From contig OY978526.1 in assembly GCA_963854835.1 (NCBI GenBank), forward strand, positions 66,626,765-66,690,764: a DNA stretch of 64,000 bases, written 5' to 3'. The notes below the pieces were generated by a model. It was not told the DNA's origin. It was given only the letters and a program-made list of their open reading frames with translations, and did no database searches. Shown piece after piece: positions 25,128 to 36,370 of the stretch; the stretch's first letter is position 1, and the number at the start of each line of letters is the position of its first letter. Origin of the DNA: Megamerina dolium. Its lineage: Eukaryota; Arthropoda; Insecta; Diptera; Megamerinidae. The position numbers and the translations under genes are program-made.

Positions 25128-25495
25128 TTGATCTACTTGGCGTAGACCAGTGGTTAGTATGTTGGCCTTCTGATTTGTAGGTCGTGGTTCAATCTCCGGC
25201 TGATGCATAACAAATTTAATATAGAAAAGATTTTTCTTTCATACGGTATCCACCTGCCGGCAAGCAATTGGCAATTCTTCCGGCAGTAACAATTTGAAAT
25301 GAAAAAACTTCTAAAAGAACGCTGTGACAAAGCTCAAAAAGTGATGTCGCAAGAGTTCTGCCGTTCGGAACCGGCTAAACTAAGTAGGTCGCTTCTAATA
25401 CTGTCCAAAATTTAACACGCACAACAGTAATGGAAGAGAAGCTCGGCCAATGAGCGCTTCGGGGTTTTAAGTGCCACATATTTATTTTTATTTTT
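25128..25495 (+). mobile_element. tRNA-derived SINE with 13-bp target duplication
   Basis: The tRNA-like head is decayed (GGCGTAGACCAGTGGTTAG for box A, GTGGTTCAATCTCC for box B). The body matches the other copies, and the tail is TTTATTTTTATTTTT. ATTCTACTTGATC (25115-25127) and ATTCCACTTGATC (25496-25508) flank it, a 13-bp duplication with one later change. Confidence 0.88.
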
Positions 25496-25666
25496 ATTCC
25501 ACTTGATCAGCTCTGAAACTCTTGCGACAGAATATATGTCGCGGAATCCAGATTAAAAACAGATTCTATGATTTTATGAAGAATAACATTTTTTTATAAT
25601 ACTGTTCAAGCAAGAATGGCCGAAATTTGATGTATCTTGAGGGTAGAAACAAACTAAAAAGAAACA

Positions 25667-26428
25667 GACTGTCTTACGGCACATTATGGCGTATTTTGCA
25701 TTTGGATCTACACCTACATCCATATAAAATCCAGCTCACACAACAACTGAAGCCAGCTGACCATTCACAACGTCGTAGATACGTCGAATGGGTGCTTGAA
25801 CAACAGGCGGTGGACGTCTATTTTTTCGAACAAAATTTTCTTCACGAAGCACATTTCTCACTCGGTGGGTATGTTAACAAACAAAATTGTCGTATTTGGG
25901 GTTCTGAGAATCCTCAAGTAATTGAAGAGAGGCCACTACATCCACAAAAAGTCACTGCTTGGTGCGGTCTTTGGTCCGGAGGTGTGATTGGACCTTACTT
26001 CTTCGAAAACGACGATGGAACGACTGTCACCGTCAATTCGGAGCGTTATGGTCATATGATAACCGACTTTTTTTTGGCTGCTATTGAAGAATACGACTTA
26101 GAGAATATGCCACACAACTCGAGCTAATATGGCTTTATTGCAAGAGAAATTTTCTGGCCGCGTAATTTCTCGTCGTGGCGATATCAAGTGGTCACCAAGA
26201 TCATGCGATTTGACACCGCTTGACTTTTTTTTGTGGGGCTACGCGAAAGACCGTGTTTATGCAGATAAACCTTTAACTCTTGAGCACCTAAAAACCAACA
26301 TTCGTCACGTTATGGCTGAGATACCGCCCAATATGTGTCAAAAAGTGGTCGAAAATTACCTCAAAAGAATCGATGCTTGCAACAATTCGCGTGGTGGTCA
26401 TTTAAATGATGTAGTATTTCACACATAA
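25667..26428 (+). pseudogene. DD41D mariner transposase, copy B (C-terminal part, broken)
   Basis: The remaining coding part runs from the end of the HTH region (LSYGTLWRILHLDLHLHPYK) through the catalytic core to the stop before 26429. Two lesions disable it. The first Asp is lost through the same +1/-4 change as in copy A (FLHEAHF). A 26-bp deletion at 26109, between two ATG triplets, removes the whole WFQQDGATC segment with the second Asp and shifts the frame. The third region is intact and better kept than in copy A: LTPLDFFLWGYAKDRVYADK, then the C-terminus [13 protein letters not shown]. It is a non-functional fragment. Confidence 0.9.
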
Positions 26429-26454
26429 TGTCAACGTTCAAACTTTATAATAAA

Positions 26455-28041
26455 AAAAATCTCCTTACAGTCGGCTGGGGCCGACCAAACTATACCCTGC
26501 ATATGTAGATTTATATATAAAAAGTTTACTCGAATATCCAACTTTTCTTTTATTTCCACTTTTCGAGAAACAATTTTTGCATATACTACTAATTTACACC
26601 CGAAATATGGTTGACTTTGACGAAGTAAAAGGATTTTAAGATAATTCCGAGGCTTAGTATGGGAGCTATATAAAAAGTGGGCGTGGCTTACCACTTTCTA
26701 GTAAATCCAATTAAGTTTTCAATGTTAATCCACACCTTAAATTTGGTGTCCTACGTTGAATAGTTTCTAAGTTATGGTGGTTAACATTTTTGTTTAATTT
26801 CCTCAACTTTGTATGGGAGCCCCAATAAGAAGTGGGCGTGGCACGCTGATTTTTCGCCAGATTATTTCCGACTACGATATTAATTTAAGTGTCAATTATG
26901 GTTATTGTAGACATAAGATTGCCTAAGTTACAGCTGTTTCAATTTAAAATTTGTATGGGGGCTACGATAAACACTGGGCGTGGTGCGCCCATTTTCTGTG
27001 AGCCTAGTTGCTCGTACAATATTAATCCATACCCTAAGTCTCGTTGTCCTAGGCTAAATGGTTTGTAAGCTATGGAGCTTAAAATTTTAGTTTAATTCAC
27101 TCGACTTTGTATGGGAGACCCATGAAGGAGTGGGCGTGGCACACTGATTTTCTGCCAGATTTTTGCCGACTACGATATTAATTTAAGTGTCAATTATGGT
27201 TATTCTAGACAGAAGATTGCCGAAGTTACAGCTGTTTCAATGTAAAATTTGTATGGCGGCTACGATAAACAGTGGGCGTGGTGAGCCCATTTTCTGTGAG
27301 CCTAGTTGCTCGTACAATACTAATCCACACCTTAAATCTCGTTATTCTACGCTTAATAGTTTGCAAGTTATAACCGGTAACATTTTTTTTAATTTCCGCA
27401 ACTTTGTATGGGAGACCCAAAAAGGAGTGGGCGTGGCACATTGATTTTCTGCCATATTATTTCCGACTGCCATGTTAATCTAAGTGTCAATTATGGTTAT
27501 TCTAGACAGAAGATTGTAGAAGTTACAGCAGTTTCAATTTAAAAGAAGTACAGACACTTTGTATGGGAGCTACGCTAGAAAGGAAGCGTGGCTCATCCAC
27601 TTTTGGTGAGGTTATATAGTAGTATAATATAAGTCTATGTGCCAAATATTGTTGTCCCAGGTGGTATATTATGTGAGTTATAGCAAGTTAAAGATTTTGA
27701 AAATTTCGAGGTTAGTCGCTTTGAATGCTTGGTGTGGGCGTGGTTATTGACCGATCATGCCCAATATCAATCCCCTCCGTACCCTTGGATCATAGATTAC
27801 TTATGCCAAATTTCATCGAAATAGCTCAATATTTACTCAAGTTATCGTGCGAACCAGCCAGGTGACAGACAGACGGACGGACGGACGGACGGACGGACGG
27901 ACGGACATCGTTAAATCGAAAATTTAATCGACGCTGATCACGAATATATATCCATGTCTATATTTCCGGAGATTCCTTCAAGTGGACACAAACATCTGAC
28001 CGAAATGAATATACCATGCATATTGCATTATGCAGGGTATA
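26455..28041 (-). mobile_element. HINE copy 4, full length (~1.59 kb), inserted in mariner copy B
   Basis: On the minus strand it opens at 28041 with TATACCCTGCATAATGC, has the GTCC tract (27873-27907), eight ~150-bp internal repeats (GGGCGTGG cores near 27735, 27588, 27430, 27277, 27133, 26977, 26833 and 26680), the CCCA-loop hairpin near 26470-26485 and GTAAGGAGATTTT at the end. Both flanks are mariner 3' sequence found contiguous in copy A. Confidence 0.92.
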
Positions 28042-28117
28042 ATTAAATATCATGATAAAAAATATTTTATATGTGTTTTATTTACATTTACTTTTGAAAC
28101 CGCAAAATGGATAACCC

Positions 28118-29144
28118 TATATATAAAGTAAATGGTTTATATATTCAGTACGTATGGTAATTATATTTATAGATATACAAGCACTCTATATATAAATAAA
28201 AACCCAAGAATAGGAAAATTAAAGAAAAATAATTAACAGCACGTATGCATATAAATGTATATCAAAGAATATTAGAAAACAGCAATTGCAATATATAAAG
28301 AAATACGTTTACAATGAATGCAATTGCAACATGTTGCTAATGGTTTTAACCACATTCTGTGACACACACAATGCATGCATAAAGGAAACAGAAATATATG
28401 CTTTACTTATTGTCTCTCTTTTCAATTTACTGTGTTGTTCTGCGTTTCTCCCACGTTGAAAGATCTTTCAGCAAGCGGAACGCTAGAATGGAAGGTATCA
28501 AAAAAAATTCGTTCACCCTTAAAGGGTGATTCGATAAATCCATCACTTTCTATACATGCACTTTTTTAAATTTGCATGCATTTACGTTCTTTATAGTTTA
28601 GTTAACACTACTTATATCTATCACTTTCTTTAATAATTCTGCTTAATTACATTATGTTTTATTTTCCTTCAAGGAATCCACTAAATCTCGTATCGATTGG
28701 AGAAGTGGAGGTTGTTCAATTACTTTTTTCGTTATCTTATTTATTTTCATGCAGAGCCAATAAAGCCTTTCAGTTATGACTTTTTATGTATACGTAATTT
28801 TAGCATGGGATTATTAATATCTTCTTGTTAGTTTTTCTTTTTTCATATTTCTAATCAAATATTTGAACATGACCACAGAACTACTGATCGGCAATAATGA
28901 ATTGCTTACTACAGTTATCTCTGGAAGTTAGTCACTATACTCCACTCATTCGTTCATGGAACTCAGCATGCATATCGATATCAGAAGAAATGCTTTTAAC
29001 TTCCAGTACACTTGACCTTGGCCCATTTACATATTAGATTCCAATAACCTTGATCTTCAAAATTAAATTGTTATTGTCGATTATATGGAGCTATATGAGC
29101 AATGATTTATATGTGTATGTATGTGCTTTATGCGATTATTTTTA
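28118..29144. other. No gene seen
   Basis: AT-rich; an open frame at 28375-28569 has no recognisable feature. Confidence 0.5.
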
Positions 29145-29398
29145 TTGGGACCGCAAATTAAAAATGCGGGATTTACAACAGATGGCGTATTTCGGGATAT
29201 AAGCATCAGACAATACTGAAACTATATTCATGTCATAACCTCATTCCATAGCTTTCATTTTCTGTATGTGTCATTTGCCCGGAGTGTAAACAACATAGTT
29301 TTTTTTGGCTCTCAATATGTCAAGTTTTGTGCCCACAAAACAGCACTTGCGGAAAGTTTTGATTTACTTCTTTAATTTGGAGAAAAGTGCAGCTGAAT
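29145..29398 (+). repeat. Left inverted arm of the foldback mariner
   Basis: 254 bp; 249 positions match the complement of 29822-30075. It starts at the transposon end and stops inside codon 28 of the transposase. Confidence 0.95.
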
Positions 29399-29856
29399 CG
29401 CATCGATTACTCTCGGAAGCTTATCCGGAGTGTTCTCTTTCAGTTTCAACATGCGAGAGGTGGTTTGTGCATTTCAGAAGTGGTGATTTTGATGTGGAAG
29501 ACAAAGAACGAACAGGACAGCCGAAGAAGTTTGAAGATGCTGAATTGGAGGCATTACTCGATGAGGACTCGTGTCAAACGCAAGAAGAACTTGCCAAATT
29601 GTTCGAAGTTACACGCCAAGCCATTTCCCATCGATTGAAACTATTGGGAATGATTCAAAAGCAAGGAAATTGGGTACCGTACGAGTTAAAGCCGAGAGAC
29701 GTCGAAAGGCGATTTTTCACTTGCGAATAGCTGCTCCAAAGGCAACAAAGGAAAGGTTTTTTGCATCGCATCGTTACTGCTGATGAAAAGTGGATCCACT
29801 ACGACAATCCCAAGCGAAAAAATTCAGCTGCACTTTTCTCCAAATTAAAGAAGTAA
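29317..29856 (+). pseudogene. Mariner (DD34D-type) transposase, truncated with an amber codon
   Basis: The start ATG at 29317 gives MSSFVPTKQHLRKVLIYFFN, the canonical beginning of mariner transposases. The paired helix-turn-helix region follows: KSAAESHRLL, TCERWFVHFRSGDFDVEDKERTG, then LDEDSCQTQEELAKLF and the linker GNWVPYELKPRDVERRFFTCE, characteristic of the mauritiana/cecropia type. At 29728 the expected CAG (Gln) is TAG. Beyond it the same frame continues through FLHRIVT and DEKWIHYDNPKRK, which holds the first catalytic Asp (GDEKW in the family, here ADEKW). It then enters the inverted right arm and stops at 29854. The second and third catalytic Asp are gone, so it cannot be active. 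Confidence 0.92.
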
Positions 29857-30075
29857 ATCAAAACTTCCCGCAAATGCTGTTTTGTGGGCACAAAACTTGA
29901 CATATTGAGAGCCAAAAAAAACTATGTTGTTTACACTCCGGGCAAATGACACATACTGAAAATGAAAGCTATGGAATGAGGTTATGACATGAATATAGTT
30001 TCAGTATTGTCTGATGCTTATATCCCGAACTACGCCATCTGTTGTAAATCCCGCATTTTTAATTTGCGCTCCCAA
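29822..30075 (-). repeat. Right inverted arm of the foldback mariner
   Basis: Inverted copy of 29145-29398, with the same length, five mismatches and no indels. Confidence 0.95.
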
Positions 30076-30077
30076 TA

Positions 30078-30715
30078 CTTCCAGCTTATTCCACCATTTA
30101 CTGATTATTATTTATTTATTTAATTTAATTTAATTTTTTTAAGTCGAATTGTGTGCCAATTCTAATTAAATATTGAAAATAAAAAAAAAAATTATATTTT
30201 CTTAATGCAAATAGCATATACCCAAAAAAAAAAATGTTTGATTAACTTTACCAATTTTCGTTGAATTGGCACCATCAAATGTAAAAATATGCAGCCAACT
30301 CTAACGGAACGTTAAAAGTATGAAACCTCTTGCTATAACCAATAAGATGTACCTTCTTCTATGTCTGTGTTTGAGCAAAAGAAAGAGTATATCACCACAT
30401 TGCCCCAACTGACCTTGCAATTATTGAAATTCTAATACAAGATCTAATGCTTGGTAGTCGGTAACAGTATCTCTTCTGTTTCACAACATTCAAAAAATAA
30501 AATAAAATAAAGAAAATTTACAATTACATCGGTTTAACTACATTTTGTGCATAAATGCACTTTTTAGTACGTAAAAATCGATAAGCCGAAACTTTTATTT
30601 AATATAGCTCACATATAAAGATACTTCACCGATAAATGATGTTGCTATATTTCGCCTAAATATTTCTGTGAGGCAAATATATTTAAAACACTGAAATATA
30701 TTTCAATGATTAAAA
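30078..30715. other. No gene seen
   Basis: AT-rich with poly(A) runs near 30180 and 30225. Confidence 0.5.
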
Positions 30716-30719
30716 ACTT

Positions 30720-30991
30720 TGTTAGAAAAACATACTTCCCATGCCAACTATTTTATAAAGCTCTCACACAAAGTCACTTCTGTGGACTTCTGTGCATACA
30801 CTTGCATGAAAAAAATAATCTACCAGATTCAAACTTCGTACATATGATTATATTTATCAAAGTATAGTTAAGTCTGAAAATGAGCATTATCGAATGAAAA
30901 TCACAGCTACCTCCCATACAAATGTTTGGTGTTGTTATGTGCAAAAACAAAATTATCCAACTGAATCTTGGCATATATATTATGGCATTTT
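30720..30991. repeat. 152-bp-type repeat units, left of HINE copy 5 (continue at 33039-33140)
   Basis: Phrases ATCGAATGAAAATCACAGCTACCTCCCATACAAATG-like and GCAAAAACAAAATTATCCAACTGAATCTTGG-like match the array at 17755-19690. After the HINE, AGAATCAAATGAATGTTACG and ATCTCTCATAAAGG resume the pattern. Confidence 0.55.
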
Positions 30992-33038
30992 TATACCCTG
31001 CATAATGCAATATGCATGGTATATTCATTTCGGTCAGATGTTTGTGTCCACTTGAAGGAATCTCCGGAGATATAGACATAGATATATATTCGTGATCAGC
31101 GTTGATATTGGGCATGATCGGTCAATAACCACGCCCACACCAAGCATTCAAAGCGACTAATCTCGAATTTTTCAAAATATTTAACTTGCTATAACTCACA
31201 TAATATACCACTTGGGACAACAATATTTGGCACATAGACTTATATTATACTACTATATAACCTCGCCAAAAGTGGTTGAGCCACGCCTACTTTTAAGCGT
31301 AGCTCTCATACAAAGTGTCTGTACTTCTTTAAAATTGAAACTGCTGTAACTTCTACAATCTTCTGTCTAGAATAACCACAATTGACACTTAGATTAACAT
31401 GGCAGTGAGAAATAATATGGCAAAAAATCAGTGTGCCACGCCCACTCCTTTTTGGGTCTGCCATACAAAGTTGCGGAAATTAAAAAAAATGTTACCGGTT
31501 ATAACTTGCAAACTATTCAGCGTAGAATAACGAGATTTAAGGTGTGGATTAGTATTGTACAAGCAACTAGGCTCACAGAAAATGGGCGCACCACGCCCAG
31601 TGTTTATCGTAGCCCCCATACAAATTTTAAATTGAAACAGCTGTAACTTCGGCAATCTTCTGTCTAGAATAACCATAATTGACACTTAAATTAATATCGT
31701 AGTCGGCAAAAATCCGGCAGAAAATCAGTGTGCCACGCCCACTCTTTCATGAGTCTCCCATACAAAGTCGAGGGAATTAAACTAAAACTTTTAAGCTCCA
31801 TAACTTACAAACCATTTAGCGTAGGACAACGAGATTTAAGGTATGGATTAGTATTGTACGAGCAATTGGGCCCACAGGAAATGGACGCGCCACGCCCACT
31901 GTTGATAGTAGCCGCCATACAAAATGACCGAATTTCTTTTAAATTGAAATAGCTGTAACTTCTGTATCCTTCTGTCTAGAACAATCATAATTAACACTTA
32001 GGTTAATATGGCAGTGAGAAATAATATGGCAAAAAATCAGTGTGCCACGCCCACTCCTTTTTGGGTCTGCCATACAAAGTTGCGGAAATTAAAAATAATG
32101 TTACCGGTTATAACTTGCAAACTATTCAGCGTAGAAAAACGAGATTTAAGGTGTGGATTAGTATTGTACAAGCAACTAGGCTCACAGAAAATGGGCGCAC
32201 CACGCCCAGTGTTTATCGTAGCCCCCATACAAATTTTAAATTGAAACAGCTGTAACTTCGGCAATCTTCTGTCTAGAATAACCGTAATTGACACTTAAAT
32301 TAATATCGTAGTTGGAAATAAGCTGGCAGAAAATCAGTGTGCCACGCCCACTCATTCATGGGTCTCCTATATAAAGTCGAGTGAATTACACTAAAACTTT
32401 TAAGCTCCATAACTTACAAACCATTTAGCCTAGGACAACGAAATTTAAGGTATGGATTAGTATTGTACGAGCAATTGGGCTCACAGGAAATGGACGCGCC
32501 ACGCCCACTGTTGATAGTAGCCGCCATACAAAATGACCGAATTTCTTTTAAATTGAAATAGCTGTAACTTCTGTATCCTTCTGTCTAGAACAATCATAAT
32601 TAACACTTAGGTTAATATGGTAGTCAGAAATAATCTGGCGAAAAATCAGCGTACCACGCCCACTTCTTATTGGGGCTCCCATACAAAGTTGAGGAAATTA
32701 AACGAACATTTTAACCACCATAACTTAGAAACTATTCAACGTAGGACACCAAATTTAAGGTGTGGATTAACGTTGAAAAATTAATTGGATTTACTAGAAA
32801 GTGGTAAGCCACGCCCACTTTTATATAGCTCCCATACTAAGCCTCGGAATTATCTTTAAATCCTTTTACTTCGCCAAAGTCAACCATATTGCGGGTGTAA
32901 ATTAGTAGTATATGCAAAAATTGTTTCTCGAAAAGTGGAAATAAAAGAAAAGTTGGATATTCGAGTAAACTTTTTATATATAAATCTACATTTGCAGGGT
33001 ATAGTTTGGTCGGCCCCAGCCGACTGTAAGGAGATTTT
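30992..33038 (+). mobile_element. HINE copy 5, longest (~2.05 kb), expanded internal array
   Basis: It begins TATACCCTGCATAATGC and keeps the 5' segment to GATCAGCG (31100). It then jumps straight to TTGATATTGGGC, so the GTCC tract and ~150 bp after it are deleted. Twelve CCACGCC cores follow (near 31131, 31284, 31437, 31592, 31734, 31890, 32046, 32202, 32344, 32498, 32656, 32812). Units 31437-32045 and 32046-32655 form a 609-bp direct duplication. The hairpin is at 33009-33024 and the terminus GTAAGGAGATTTT just after. Confidence 0.92.
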
Positions 33039-33140
33039 TTAATAAATAGACAATTTCGAAAATTGGCAGAATCAAATGAATGTTACGTATATCTCTCATA
33101 AAGGAGTTCTAAAGGAGTTCTGGACTTACATATAAAGCTA

Positions 33141-35360
33141 TATAAAGACTATAGTTCACATATTTGACTTCATTTTATCAATGAGCTATTATTTTTTTTT
33201 TAAATCGGCGTTTTCGGATGAAGACCGCAACTTTCTTCAGCACAAAAATAACATTTTCCACATATATATTTTTTCCCATTTGTTATAGTGCACAATATAC
33301 GATATTACTCAAATTAGGCTTTTTCAATATTGCTTCTTTGATTTGCAGTTATTATTTACGTTTATTGTATTCCACTACCAAATTTTTGTAGTAAAAACAT
33401 TATATTTAGAAAATTATCACAGTGATAAATCAATTATTTGAATGATAATGTCATATTTAGTTACTTCTTGATATTGTCGCATACTTGATAACTATTCATA
33501 TAGAATATTATCGAAAATTCAACCATACCACAAGTTCAACAAGTTCCTTTCGAATTGCTCAAGTTTCTCATTAATTCGCTTCCGTTTAATGATGATATAG
33601 CTTCGATTAAAATATTCCACCTTTTACGCATTTGTCACATGCATTCTCATCGACTCACCATATTTCAATTCCATATACATTTACATTTACATTTTTCCAC
33701 ATCTCTGCAAACATCTACGTATTTAGTCGCATCAAATTCTTTGAACAATAATCTTCTTATTTTAATTTTTTTTTTTGTCTAACATTTAATTTTCAAAATT
33801 TACATTTTCAATTGTCTGCTATTTATATGTATAAACAAATACGTTTGTGTCTGCACGTCTGTGTGTGTGTGTATATGAGTATTGTTATTAAATCCTCCAT
33901 TTAGTCAGCTTTTATACACAGCACTTTATTTGAGTATAGTTAAAATTAAATCTCATACTTAACTCATTCTATATATGTTCATACTATGCATATATATTAA
34001 GTACATATTCTATTCTCTTTTATATTATAAGCGTATTTTACTCCTATACATTTTGTCGTAATGAAATGTTTAAATAAATATATACACATATACATAGAAA
34101 TATACGTAGATATATAGGTAGCAACGTATAAACTTATGCAAATAATATGTATACGCACAAATACTATACAATTAACATATAATGACAATATACAAATACA
34201 CACACACACAACCCACACACATATTAACAATTAAGATTCACACATACGCAAACATGAATAAAAGTATTTACATGAACATTATCTAAAATATTGCATTTTA
34301 CCACATAGTGTCAGAGCAAACGTGTGTGTATGTGTGTGTGTGAGTAGTTTTTGCTGACAACATTTTGAATAATTTAAAAGCTTTTACTCCTGCATCTACA
34401 TATGCAAGTGGGTCTGTGTGTGCGTGTGTGTTTATGCAACATTTTCTTCGCATTAAGTATATGAACGTATACATTTATATACGTATGAGAATATTTCTGG
34501 CATACTTGTTACTGTTGTTGCTGTTATTGCTGTTGCTGTAATTGTTGCTGTTGTTACTGTTGCTGTTATTGTTGCCGTTGCTGTTATTGTAGAAGTGACA
34601 TGTAATATGCATCATGAACATAGCACAGGAATTATAAAAGAAAAGAATAACAACAACAACAACAATGTGTATACCGCGAAATAAAGTATTTGCTTATCTC
34701 TATCTTCATTCCTATCTTTATTTATCCCCTCCCTCCCTCTTGTATATTCACCCGCTAGGTTCACTCAAAATTTATTCATAACTTATGTCGATTAAAAACA
34801 CGGTTCGTCTATTAACCATATCAATCGTCGTTGGTCTTATTCATATTGATTAAGAAATTTAGAAAATATGACAATAGCATAACTTTACAAACTCCGGTCA
34901 ATTTTTGAACCCAAACAGATGAGAACAATTCTTAACGTATTTTTATAAAGCAGCGCCACTAAGTGGGTGGAGATAAATGGTAAGTATCGCACATATAACT
35001 TGCGCCGAAATTCAGACTATTTTAAAATACTTTGGCTTCCAAGACGAACCCTCATGCTATCCGTATTAAAAAATTATTTGTGTTATGGGAGATTCAATCA
35101 CTGAGTTTTGATTTTAGCGTGCGTGGAAATAACTTTAATGGTGGAGAAAAGCTCGAAATTATTTCAAAGTGCTCGTTTCCAAACCTACTCGCATTTTATT
35201 AAAAATATTCGAATCTGCGCAGCTTTATAGCTTTAAATGTTCGCGCATGAAGTACTATCTAGGATATACAGCAACTTTCAACGGGAGGAAAAATTTTAAT
35301 CTGAATTCAAAAAAACGCCATATTTTTGTGAAAAGAGCTGATAATTTTATTTTCATTCAA
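33141..35360. other. No gene seen; microsatellite-rich
   Basis: Contains CA/TG repeats near 33850, 34200 and 34330, a CTG/TTG/TTA-type triplet tract at 34505-34592 and (AAC)n at 34650-34665. Open frames have no domain. Confidence 0.5.
34505..34592. repeat. Opa-like (CTG/TTG)n triplet tract
   Basis: Alternating GTTGCTGTTATT-type triplets; simple sequence, no supported ORF. Confidence 0.9.
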
Positions 35361-35369
35361 AGTAAAAAC

Positions 35370-36370
35370 CAGATGTCCGAAGCTACTCATTTTGCAAATG
35401 GCCATTTTTTTGATGACATTTTTCATCCCAATTTCGCATAGAGGTTTTATCTCACGGATAACAGCTCTAATATTGTTTTTGAGGGCTTCAATATTTCCTG
35501 GGGCATTAGCATAGATTTTATCTTTAACGAAGCCCCATATCGGCGGCCGCTCAAGTCTTCATTTCGGAAATCACAAGATAGGAAATTTTTTACTTAGTAG
35601 AACCATTTTTTCAACAGCTGTATGGCATGTGGTGCCGCTCTGCTGAAAATAAACGTTGTCCACGTCCATAGCATCAATTTCAGATCAAAAAGGGTCAGCC
35701 GATGTCGTTCGGTAATGCAATCCATTCATTGACGCGGTTGTATCATCATCATTTTCAAAAAATATGTCCCAATGGCAGCCTCAATTTAAAACCGCTCCAA
35801 AATGTCACTCGTTTCGACCAATTATCTTGGGTTTTCGGAGCACCAGATTCAAGAGTTTTGTTTATTCACGATCCCAGATGGATGAAATTACCCTTATTAC
35901 TCAGAATAATTTTGTTTAAGAAATCATGATCTTCTTCATGCATTTCTAAGTGCTTCAATTCTTGTACCAACTGCAACTTATAAGAATGTAGGCGAAGATT
36001 TTTATGCAGAATATGGTGCAAAGTGGCTTTGGTTAGGACCAATTCCTGTGATCGTCTCTAAATGTACAAACCTGGGTCTTCAGTCACACTCTCAGCTGCA
36101 GCTGCGATATTTTCATTTGACATAGCCGGACGAGCAAGAGTTGGAGTCTTTACATCACTAACTTATCCGAGACGTTTGAATTTATCGATTAATTCCACTA
36201 TAGATTTGCAAGACGGCGCTTGATGATGGCCAAAAACAGTTCGTGCTCGCGATATTTACACTGTCTTTGTGGTGTATTTTATCAATGCATTGTGCGAGCA
36301 TGTGTCAATCCACATCTGAAGTTCTCTAGTTCTTTTTTGTCAAAAGCCAGCACATGATAGTTGAATGTTG
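35370..36370 (-). pseudogene. DD41D-like mariner transposase, old fossil
   Basis: Read on the minus strand, family segments appear in the right order but in different frames. HHQAPS and VELIDKFKRLG (end of HTH 1) come first, then SNENIAAAAESVTEDPG, RRSQELVLTKATLHHILHKNLRLHSYKLQLVQELK, a weak core, FFENDDDTTA, VYFQQSGTTCHT, FVKDKIYANAP and a C-terminal NNIRAVIREI. The second catalytic Asp is Ser (QQS for QQD). The first and third catalytic regions are not recognisable, and the LTPLD motif falls in a deletion near 35540. Several stops and frameshifts make it much older than copies A-C, and it is a different subfamily. Confidence 0.75.

Larger units (their letters stand above)
25666..28117 (+). 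mobile_element. DD41D mariner, copy B, 5'-truncated and split by a HINE
   Basis: Homology to copy A starts abruptly at GACTGTCTTACGG (25667); the 5' TIR, promoter and DNA-binding half are absent. It continues to 26454, is interrupted by HINE copy 4 (26455-28041), then resumes with AAATATCATGATAAAAAATA and ends at a clean TIR (complement GGGTTATCCATTTTGCGG) followed by TA at 28118-28119. Confidence 0.9.
29145..30075 (+). mobile_element. Mariner derivative with 254-bp inverted arms (foldback form), TA-flanked
   Basis: A TA dinucleotide sits at each edge (29143-29144 and 30076-30077) and the termini are TTGGGACCGC and its complement. The left arm 29145-29398 and right arm 29822-30075 are inverted copies of equal length with only five mismatches. 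The arm holds the 5' untranslated region and the first ~27 codons of the transposase. The right arm has replaced the C-terminal part of the gene and the original 3' end. The centre (29399-29821) keeps transposase codons. Confidence 0.92.
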
